DNA from: Candidatus Cloacimonadota bacterium
GTDB taxonomy: Bacteria; Cloacimonadota; Cloacimonadia; Cloacimonadales; TCS61
Reading direction: 5' to 3'
Length of the DNA stretch: 9,103 bases
NCBI GenBank assembly: GCA_030638385.1
Contig: DAOWES010000273.1
Location: forward strand, 1-9,103
Part shown: one piece after another, positions 1-5,278 of the stretch
Layout: each line of letters opens with the position of its first letter
Position numbering within the stretch: position 1 is the first letter of the stretch
Notes under the pieces: model-generated
What the model saw: the letters and a program-made list of their open reading frames with translations, nothing else
What the model was told of the DNA's origin: nothing
The model's database searches: none
Program-made: the position numbers and the translations under genes

Positions 1-153
1 ATCGTTAATGATAATTTCAATATTTTCAAAGCCTTTCAAATCTATATTTTGAAAATCATCATTTATTCTTTCTAGTTGAAATATGCTTTCAAAGTCATCA
101 AAATATTTGTCCAAATTGTTCAGGTTAGGAAATTCAAACTTTTGATGTTTTTG
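1..153 (-). pseudogene. Out-of-frame fragment abutting the sigma remnant, runs off the window
   Basis: In another minus-strand frame, 51 codons are open from just after a TGA (154-156) to the window edge. They overlap the tail of the sigma remnant and have no ATG. The peptide is acidic and hydrophobic, with NNLDKYFDDFESIFQLERI in its first half and an IDLKGFENIEIIIND end. It does not resemble sigma region 4. It may be the early part of the gene that once followed the sigma factor (often an anti-sigma or envelope protein), joined by a deletion that removed region 4, the stop and the next start. It could also be a real gene with a TTG start (137-139). I do not recognise the family. Confidence 0.35.
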
Positions 154-347
154 TCACTTTCAGAGAGATTTTCCATTGCCTCTTTAATTTCGGCATAAGT
201 ATAATCCCAATTAAATTCTTCTTCTTCGGGGGTAGTGTTGTGCTGAACTTTGCCGATGATCTTGCTTTCTCTTTGCCTATTTCGGAAATATTGATTTATC
301 TCACTAATGGCGATGCGAAATAGCCAGGATGAAAACGTCTTAATATT
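120..347 (-). pseudogene. ECF-type RNA polymerase sigma factor remnant (region 2 only)
   Basis: The minus strand has a 75-codon open stretch with no start codon, bounded upstream by an in-frame TAA (348-350) and ending at TGA (120-122). Its first 30 residues, around the core TFSSWLFRIAISEINQYF, match the late part of sigma-70 region 2 in ECF sigma factors: the 'SWLFRIA.NE' promoter-melting and -10 recognition helices followed by a basic RNRQRE segment. An acidic linker follows (residues 39-46), then AEIKEAMENLSESDKNI, which resembles the start of region 4. The roughly 50 residues expected before this point and the region-4 helix-turn-helix after it are both absent. A complete ECF factor is about 160-200 residues. 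I read this as a decayed gene; a sequencing frameshift cannot restore region 4, because neither other frame carries it. The family assignment rests on recognising the motif, not on a search. Confidence 0.66.
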
Positions 348-472
348 TTAATAGTTACAATTTTTTAGATATTTTCTATTTCTTGACAGCTAATCTCGAT
401 TTTTTGGTTTTTCATCAACAGAAACATTGTTAGAAAAATGTTTTAAAGCAAATTAATTTTAGCGAGGAAATG
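348..472. other. Leader of ackA
   Basis: This is a 125-nt AT-rich gap between the divergent sigma remnant and acetate kinase. A perfect -35-like TTGACA lies at 383-388 on the + strand, but no convincing -10 hexamer stands 16-18 nt downstream, so I do not call a promoter. The only clear signal is the GAGGA ribosome-binding site at 464-468. The minus strand has a short Met-initiated stretch that stops at once and shows no sigma-factor N-terminus. Confidence 0.4.
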
Positions 473-1696
473 ATGCCAAATAAGAAAATATTAGTGATAA
501 ATTGTGGTAGTTCATCACTTAAATATGAAGTTTGTCAAATGCCGAACGAGCAAAGCTTGGGCAAAGGCTTAGTAGAAAGAATCGGAGAATTTATGGGCCA
601 TATTGAGCAGGAAAGCCCAACCGGAAAATATGATAAAAAGGTTCAAATTGCAAATCATAAGATTGCGATGGAGTATGTTGTTGCGGCTCTTACCGATAAA
701 GAGTTTGGGATAATCGAAAACTTAGATGAAATTGCCGCAATAGGACATCGCGTGGTTCATGGTGGAGAAAGTTATTCTTCATCTGTGATTATTGATGCTG
801 ATGTCATTAAGGCAATCGATGAGAACTCTGAACTGGCTCCGCTTCACAATCCGGCAAATTTAATCGGAATTAATGAGGCAATGAGGGTTTGGCCAAATGT
901 AAAGCAAATTGCTGTTTTTGATACTGCTTTCCATCAAACCTTGCCACCATCATCATATCTTTATGGTCTCCCCCGTGAACTTTATGAAAAATTCAAAATT
1001 AGACGTTATGGTTTTCATGGAACTAGCCATCGTTTTGTAGCTTCCAAAGCTCTTGAATTGATTCATCGTGTTCCGCAAAACACAAATATCATCTCCTGCC
1101 ATCTGGGTAATGGTGCTTCCGTTACTGCTATCGAAAATGGACGCTCGGTTGATACTTCAATGGGCTTCACTCCCTTGGAAGGTTTAATTATGGGTACTCG
1201 CTGCGGTGATATCGATCCCTCAATTATTCCCTTTCTGGAAAGTAAAGGTTATAGCTCGGAAGAGCTTTTGGACATTATGAACAAAAAAAGTGGGCTATTG
1301 GGACTTTCCGGAATTTCCAATGATCTTAGAGATTTGGAAAAAGCTGCCGAAGAGGGAAACCAAAATGCCATTGAAGCCTTAGATGCTTATGCATATCGAA
1401 TTAGAAAATATATCGGGGCGTATGCCGCAAACTTAGTAAAAGTTAGTGCTTTGGTCTTCACTGGTGGCATTGGACAGCATGGCGTACAAATGCGTGAGCG
1501 AATTTGTCATCGACTTCAAAATTTGGGTATTGTGCTGGATCATGAAAAAAATAAGCTAAATGGAAATAAGGCCGGGATTATTTCGGAAGATTATTCCAGG
1601 GTAACAATTTTGGTTGTTCCTACTAATGAAGAATTACAAATTTCATTAGATACATATCGACTTGCTTTTGTTGGTGAAGAAAAAATTCTAATCTAG
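473..1696 (+). CDS. ackA: Acetate kinase
   Basis: This cytoplasmic enzyme interconverts acetate + ATP and acetyl phosphate + ADP; in fermenters it makes ATP from acetyl phosphate. At 407 residues it has the usual length (about 400) and is complete. The ASKHA-fold signature VINCGSSSLK is near the N-terminus and the second signature, AIGHRVVHGGESY, lies about a quarter of the way in. Residues matching those known in Methanosarcina AckA are present: Arg in GHRVVHGG, Asp in VFDTAFHQTLP, His in YGFHGTSHRF, Arg in GTRCGDIDPS, and Glu in TNEELQISLD. Two ATGs are adjacent (470 and 473). GAGGA at 464-468 is only 1 nt from the first and 4 nt from the second, so I prefer 473. The usual partner, phosphotransacetylase (pta), is not adjacent in this window. 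A 13-bp hairpin follows 11 nt after the stop and belongs to a repeat element. Confidence 0.97.
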   Translation: MPNKKILVINCGSSSLKYEVCQMPNEQSLGKGLVERIGEFMGHIEQESPTGKYDKKVQIANHKIAMEYVVAALTDKEFGIIENLDEIAAIGHRVVHGGESYSSSVIIDADVIKAIDENSELAPLHNPANLIGINEAMRVWPNVKQIAVFDTAFHQTLPPSSYLYGLPRELYEKFKIRRYGFHGTSHRFVASKALELIHRVPQNTNIISCHLGNGASVTAIENGRSVDTSMGFTPLEGLIMGTRCGDIDPSIIPFLESKGYSSEELLDIMNKKSGLLGLSGISNDLRDLEKAAEEGNQNAIEALDAYAYRIRKYIGAYAANLVKVSALVFTGGIGQHGVQMRERICHRLQNLGIVLDHEKNKLNGNKAGIISEDYSRVTILVVPTNEELQISLDTYRLAFVGEEKILI

Positions 1697-1707
1697 ATTT
1701 ATTGGAA

Positions 1708-1737
1708 AGTAGCCGAATGTTACTACATTCGGCTACT
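1708..1737 (+). terminator. Hairpin just after ackA, possible weak or non-canonical terminator
   Basis: A perfect 13-bp stem with a 4-nt loop lies 11 nt after the ackA stop codon. No U-run follows, so it does not fit a canonical intrinsic terminator. The same hairpin heads the other repeat copies, so it is primarily part of the repeat. It could still protect the 3' end of ackA mRNA, as REP hairpins do in enterobacteria. Confidence 0.3.
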
Positions 1738-1832
1738 GAAATGTCATTTCAACGAAACTAAAAACAGAGTGCCATAATAAGCAACTTTAGAAAACATTTT
1801 ATCTCTCCATAATCCAAAGCGTTAGCTTTTGG
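1708..1832 (+). repeat. Intergenic palindromic repeat, truncated copy A
   Basis: This stretch matches the tandem units at 4831-5278 from AGTAGCC onward, at about 90% by eye outside the gaps. It begins with a perfect 13-bp hairpin (1708-1720 / 1725-1737, loop TACT), then a 5-bp one (1738-1750), then the conserved linker at 1774-1802, which is identical to 4913-4941 over 29 nt. The 44 nt matching 4942-4985, including the ACCGC palindrome, are missing exactly between TTAT tetranucleotides. The CCAAAGC palindrome (1814-1832) survives with one bulged T. The last palindrome and the GGAAAG tail are absent. Confidence 0.85.
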
Positions 1833-2086
1833 GTAAAAAAATAATTTATTCTCATTAACTTAATATTCTCCTAACCCTCTTATTCCCTGAGCAATATACA
1901 CTTTACACTTGCCAAACAAATTAATGATCTTAAAAAGAGAATTAAAAAAATATTTGAACGTGGGAAATTATTAAGTTAAATTTTTATAAAAAAATTAAAC
2001 TCTTCAAAAAAAAAAGCAGATATTTTGGAAAAGAGTGTCTTATATTATTAAAATTAAGTTTTAACTAAAGTAAATAAGGAGAAATT

Positions 2087-2779
2087 ATGTCTTTAATATC
2101 TTGCAATGATATAACCAAAATTTACAAGGTAGGAGAAGTGGAAATTAAAGCGTTGAAAAATATCAGCTTGGAAATTTCCAAGTCTAAATTTGTCGCTTTC
2201 ATCGGACCTTCCGGGAGTGGCAAAACTACGATGCTAAATCTTTTTGGAGTCTTGGATAAACCAACTTCCGGAACTTTAAAAGTAATTGATACTGATATTT
2301 CAAAATTAAATTATGTTGAGCGAGCAAAATTCAGGGGTGAACATTTGGGTTTTATTTTCCAGAATTTTAATCTGATTCCGGTTCTAACAGTTTATGAAAA
2401 TGTTGAATATCCGCTTATCATGGTTAAATCTATTCCTACAAAAGCAAGAAAAGAGAAAGTACTTTCTTTGTTGGATGCCGTCGGTATGCTCGATCAAAAA
2501 GATAAATTGATAAATCAAATTTCGGGTGGGCAAAAACAGCGTGTTGCAATTGCCAGAGCACTTACAACCGATCCTAAAATTGTACTGGCAGATGAACCAA
2601 CTGCAAACCTTGATCATGAATCAGCTTATAAAGTTATGAGATTAATGAAAAAATTAAGCAGTGAAATTGGCACAACCTTTATCTTCTCTACTCATGACCC
2701 TAAAATAGTTAATGAGGTTGATATTACTTACACTATTGAAGATGGAGCTCTAATAAAACGTGAGGAAAGGAGTAACTGA
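2087..2779 (+). CDS. ABC transporter ATP-binding protein, LolD/MacB family
   Basis: This cytoplasmic ATPase powers a type VII (mechanotransmission) ABC transporter with the FtsX-like permease encoded next. At 230 residues it has the typical LolD length and is complete. Visible motifs are Walker A GPSGSGKT (residues 40-47), Q-loop Gln92 in FIFQNFNLIPVLTVYENV, signature ISGGQKQR (145-152), Walker B IVLADEP with catalytic Glu170, D-loop NLD (174-176), and switch His203 in STHD. The 'NLIPVLTVYENVEYPL' segment is characteristic of the MacB/LolD/FtsE branch rather than of importers. The start is set by AAGGAG 5 nt upstream. Its stop overlaps the permease ATG (TGATG), which implies translational coupling. 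The family exports lipoproteins, peptides or macrolides or transmits force across the envelope; the cargo cannot be told from the ATPase. Confidence 0.95.
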   Translation: MSLISCNDITKIYKVGEVEIKALKNISLEISKSKFVAFIGPSGSGKTTMLNLFGVLDKPTSGTLKVIDTDISKLNYVERAKFRGEHLGFIFQNFNLIPVLTVYENVEYPLIMVKSIPTKARKEKVLSLLDAVGMLDQKDKLINQISGGQKQRVAIARALTTDPKIVLADEPTANLDHESAYKVMRLMKKLSSEIGTTFIFSTHDPKIVNEVDITYTIEDGALIKREERSN

Positions 2780-4014
2780 TGTTTAACATTATAAAGATAT
2801 CTTTTCGAAATCTATATCGCCAGAAAAGACGAAGTTTTTTGACAATTGGTATTGTTGCCTTTGGTGTTTTGGCTGTTTTATTATTTACTGCCACGGCCGG
2901 CTCTTTTAAAAATTTCATGATTAGTGAAATTACCGATTCTATGTTGGGTCATATCCAAATTCATGGTAAAGGTTACGTTAGTTCTCTTGATAATCTGCCG
3001 TTAGATAATACCATCAAAGCAACGCAGATAAATAAAATGGCACAGATATTGGATGAAATACCGGAAATTGAAAGTTATACATATCGAATTCTTTTAGGTG
3101 GAATGGTTAGTAATTATCTGGAATCTACCAGTGCAAAAATTTCTGCAATTATTCCCGCCAAAGAAAAAAAAGTTGCCCCACTTCTTGAAGCTAGGTTGCA
3201 GGAAGGTAATTTTTTAAGAAAAGGAGAAATTCTTTTACCGGAAATTATCGCTAAAGGTTTTAAATCTAAAATCGGAGACGATATTGTTTTGATAGCCACC
3301 AATGTAGATGGCTCGGTAAATGGACTTCCTTTAAAAATTTCCGGAATTATGGAAAGTGTTGTTGGCCCTACCGGAAAATATGGATATATCCATTTTGACG
3401 ATGCAAAATCTATTTTGCGTATGGATGAAATGGAAGTTAGTGAAGTTGCAATTAGACTGAAAAATTTTAATGATCTTGAAAAAGTTTATTCTATCTTAAA
3501 TGAAAAATTGGGAAGTATAAAAAATAAGAATGATAAACCTATTTTTGAAATACATACATGGGAAAAGCTCTCACCATTTTATAGTATCGCCAATATGATA
3601 GATATGATGTCGCTATTTATAAAAATCATCTTGATTGGCATTGTCTTAGTTAGCATTATGAACGTGATGATTATGGCTGTTTATGAACGGACAAAAGAGA
3701 TCGGCTCGATATCGGCAATGGGAACTCTTCCTTCCAAAATTAGATTAATGTTCCTCTTTGAAGGATTGTTCCTTGGAATTTATGGTTCTATAATTGGAAT
3801 TATCATTAGCCTTATAGCAATTTTTATCGTTAATATTTCACATATCACGGTTAGTTTTGGCAGAAACAGTAACATCCTGCTGCAACCGAAAGTATCTCTT
3901 GCTCAAATAGGATTAACTGCTCTTATCGTAATATTTGTAGCGATTATTGCAGTGCTGGAACCTGCATTCAAAGCATCAAAACTTGAGCCAATTGAAGCGC
4001 TTCGTCAAAATTAA
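2779..4014 (+). CDS. FtsX/MacB-type ABC transporter permease
   Basis: This inner-membrane subunit pairs with the ATPase at 2087. It has 411 residues with the MacB/LolCE topology: a basic cytoplasmic start (RNLYRQKRRS), TM1 about 19-41, a periplasmic MacB-PCD-like domain about 45-272, then TM2 about 277-300, TM3 about 325-352 and TM4 about 374-394. The cytoplasmic loop after TM2, YERTKEIGSISAMGT, is the conserved FtsX coupling motif. The C-terminus EPAFKASKLEPIEALRQN matches the 'P.eALR' ending of this family. It starts on the last base of the upstream stop codon, with an AGGAAAGGAG ribosome-binding site inside the ATPase gene. Followed as it is by a LolA-like gene, a role in lipoprotein or lipid release towards the outer membrane is plausible. 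A single permease gene implies a homodimer, unlike the LolC/LolE heterodimer. Confidence 0.93.
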   Translation: MFNIIKISFRNLYRQKRRSFLTIGIVAFGVLAVLLFTATAGSFKNFMISEITDSMLGHIQIHGKGYVSSLDNLPLDNTIKATQINKMAQILDEIPEIESYTYRILLGGMVSNYLESTSAKISAIIPAKEKKVAPLLEARLQEGNFLRKGEILLPEIIAKGFKSKIGDDIVLIATNVDGSVNGLPLKISGIMESVVGPTGKYGYIHFDDAKSILRMDEMEVSEVAIRLKNFNDLEKVYSILNEKLGSIKNKNDKPIFEIHTWEKLSPFYSIANMIDMMSLFIKIILIGIVLVSIMNVMIMAVYERTKEIGSISAMGTLPSKIRLMFLFEGLFLGIYGSIIGIIISLIAIFIVNISHITVSFGRNSNILLQPKVSLAQIGLTALIVIFVAIIAVLEPAFKASKLEPIEALRQN

Positions 4015-4028
4015 TATCTGGAGGAAAA

Positions 4029-4796
4029 ATGCTTTATAACACTAAAATATCTATGAAAATTCTATTTGTAATTTTGATTATTTTTGCCAATATAGGTTCT
4101 CTATTTTCGGACGAAGCTCTTGATGCCGGCAATAAACTCCTAAAAGAAATTGATAGAAACCTATCCCCCGAATCATTTGAATCTTTACGAAAAATCATCA
4201 ATATCGAACCAAATGGTACGAAAAAAGAATTTGTCCTATTTGCTATGAAAAAAGGCAACGACAAAATGGTAACTACGTTTCTCGCACCCAAATCTGAAAT
4301 TGGACGTTCTACCTTGCGCTTGGATGATAATATGTGGCTCTATATTCCTAATGTGGGAAAGCCGATGAGAATAACAAGCTTGCAGTCTGTAATTGGTGGT
4401 ATCTTTAATAATTCAGATATTATGCAACTTGATTATACCGCCGAATATGATGTGATTGAGATGATTGATGATAATGATGAAAAAGTACTTACCTTAAAGG
4501 CAAAGAGATTTAATGTTGCTTATGATATATTAAAAATGTGGGTAAATGATAAATATAAAACTCCTGCTAAAATCGAATGCTATACAGCAAGCGGGATGTT
4601 GATTAAAACATTACATTTCAAGGAAATAAAAGATTTTGGAAATGGGATAATTCGTCCTTCTGTTTTGGAAACAGATAGTCCGCTTCACAAAGGTTACAAA
4701 GCCGTAATGATCTATGCAAATATTAAAGCTCGTAACATTGATGATGAAGTTTTTACTCTTAACTATATGTCCAAAATTAAAGATTTAAGAAGATAA
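4029..4796 (+). CDS. Secreted LolA-like 'outer membrane lipoprotein-sorting' protein
   Basis: This is a 255-residue periplasmic protein. Residues 1-27 form a signal peptide: a polar start, the hydrophobic ILFVILIIFANIG, and likely cleavage near LFS|DEA. There is no lipobox Cys. The mature part resembles the LolA-like family typified by Treponema TP0789 (Pfam 'LolA_like'). Its hallmark block is about residues 92-136: GRSTLRLDDNMWLYIP, then NVGKPMRITSLQ, then NSDIMQLDY, where family members carry 'WLYLP..gr..rI....' and a '(S/N)Dl' motif. The family is thought to bind acyl chains in a half-barrel and to work with an envelope transporter. A GGAGG ribosome-binding site (4020-4024) is 4 nt before the ATG. 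An internal ATG at 4053 would shorten the signal peptide but has no comparable site. The gene lies 14 nt after the permease, so they are probably co-transcribed. Confidence 0.85.
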   Translation: MLYNTKISMKILFVILIIFANIGSLFSDEALDAGNKLLKEIDRNLSPESFESLRKIINIEPNGTKKEFVLFAMKKGNDKMVTTFLAPKSEIGRSTLRLDDNMWLYIPNVGKPMRITSLQSVIGGIFNNSDIMQLDYTAEYDVIEMIDDNDEKVLTLKAKRFNVAYDILKMWVNDKYKTPAKIECYTASGMLIKTLHFKEIKDFGNGIIRPSVLETDSPLHKGYKAVMIYANIKARNIDDEVFTLNYMSKIKDLRR

Positions 4797-4814
4797 CTTT
4801 TAGGAATTGATGTC

Positions 4815-4827
4815 GCTACTATGTAGC
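4815..4827. repeat. Short palindrome GCTAC-TAT-GTAGC
   Basis: This 5-bp perfect stem with a 3-nt loop lies 18 nt after the LolA-like stop and just before the tandem repeat. It has the same size and loop style as the palindromes inside the repeat, so it may be an extra module of the same element. Confidence 0.5.
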
Positions 4828-4830
4828 TAA

Positions 4831-5054
4831 ATTGTTATTGTCTTTCAGTAGCCGGATGCTGCTACATTCGGCTACTGAAATATCGTTTCTACGAAACTCA
4901 AAAGAGAGTACAATAATAAGCAACTTTAGAAAACATTTTATTTCTGAAATTGAAAAGATCTCAACCGAAACCGCAGAGCGGTTATCTCTCCATAATCCAA
5001 AGCGCTAGCTTTGGTGGGAACCAGCTCCATAGGAGCGAGATAAAGGAAAGATGA
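4831..5054 (+). repeat. Intergenic palindromic repeat, tandem unit B (224 bp)
   Basis: This is the first of two direct copies with an exact 224-nt period. By eye it differs from unit C at 13 positions, with no indels (about 94% identity). Palindromes in order: 4843-4858/4865-4880 (16 bp with one G-T pair, 6-nt loop); GTTTC-TAC-GAAAC (4885-4897); AACCGC-AGA-GCGGTT (4969-4983); CCAAAGC-GCTA-GCTTTGG (4997-5014); GCTCC-ATA-GGAGC (5024-5036). A 29-nt linker (4913-4941) is identical in copy A. The unit ends with GATAAAGGAAAGATGA, so an unused ribosome-binding-site-like AAGGAA (5043-5048) sits at the B/C junction. The layout recalls REP/BIME-type elements; no RAYT transposase is in the window. Confidence 0.92.
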
Positions 5055-5278
5055 ATTGTTATTGTCTTTCATTAGCCGGATGCTGTTACATTCGGCTAAT
5101 GAAATATCGTTTCTACGAAACTCAAAAGAGAGTGCAATAATAAGCAACTTTAGAAAATATTTTCTCTCTGAAAGTGAAAAAATCTCAACCGAAACCGCAG
5201 AGCGGTTATCTCTCCATAATCCAAAGCGTTAGCTTTGGTGGAAACAAGCTCCATAAGAGCGAGATAAAGGAAAGATGA
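5055..5278 (+). repeat. Intergenic palindromic repeat, tandem unit C (224 bp)
   Basis: This is the second direct copy, ending at the start codon of the 5279 gene. The same palindromes lie at 5067-5104, 5109-5121, 5193-5207, 5221-5238 and 5248-5260; the last has a mismatch next to the loop. In the first hairpin, the G4848-C4875 pair of unit B is T5072-A5099 here, so pairing is kept. The unit's tail AAGGAA (5267-5272) is placed as the ribosome-binding site of the next gene. Boundaries are uncertain by about 2 nt because flanking bases match. Confidence 0.92.
5267..5272 (+). promoter_or_regulatory. Ribosome-binding site supplied by the repeat
   Basis: AAGGAA stands 6 nt before the ATG at 5279 and belongs to the conserved tail of repeat unit C. 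The same bases occur at the end of unit B (5043-5048). An overlapping ATG at 5275 in another frame is only 2 nt away and opens a short frame. The spacing and the signal peptide both favour 5279. Confidence 0.65.

Larger units (their letters stand above)
1697..2086. other. 390-nt intergenic region between ackA and the ABC transporter
   Basis: No gene is supported here. The first third holds a truncated copy of the intergenic repeat (1708-1832). The rest (about 1835-2075) is very AT-rich with A/T runs and shows no open frame of note. Near the end, TTGGAA (2025-2030) and TAAAAT (2049-2054), 18 nt apart, could form a weak sigma-70-type promoter for the 2087 gene. That match is poor enough in this base composition to be chance. 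A strong AAGGAG ribosome-binding site stands at 2076-2081, 5 nt before the ATG at 2087. Confidence 0.5.
4797..5278. other. 482-nt intergenic region filled by palindromes and a tandem repeat
   Basis: No gene is supported between the LolA-like gene and the barrel gene. The first 34 nt contain a short perfect palindrome (GCTAC-TAT-GTAGC, 4815-4827). The rest is two head-to-tail 224-bp repeat units. A 69-codon minus-strand open frame across the two units (4938-5147) has no ribosome-binding site and is explained by the repeat's base content. Confidence 0.85.

Noticed and set aside
383..388. Perfect TTGACA -35 hexamer upstream of ackA
   Set aside because: No TATAAT-like hexamer 16-18 nt downstream (the position reads GGTTTT), so a promoter is not supported.
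1965..2010. AT-rich imperfect inverted repeat (GTTAAATTTTT / AAAAATTAAAC)
   Set aside because: Built of A/T runs in very AT-rich DNA, with a mismatch; expected by chance.
2384..2617. 77-codon minus-strand open frame inside the ABC ATPase gene
   Set aside because: Antisense to a clearly real ATPase whose Walker and signature motifs lie in the + frame; no homology or start signal.
4938..5147. 69-codon minus-strand open frame spanning repeat units B and C
   Set aside because: No ribosome-binding site and no recognisable domain; it straddles the repeat junction and is explained by the repeat.
4831..5278. Possible CRISPR array
   Set aside because: Only two 224-bp units, adjacent without spacers; the small internal palindromes differ from each other and no cas gene is present.
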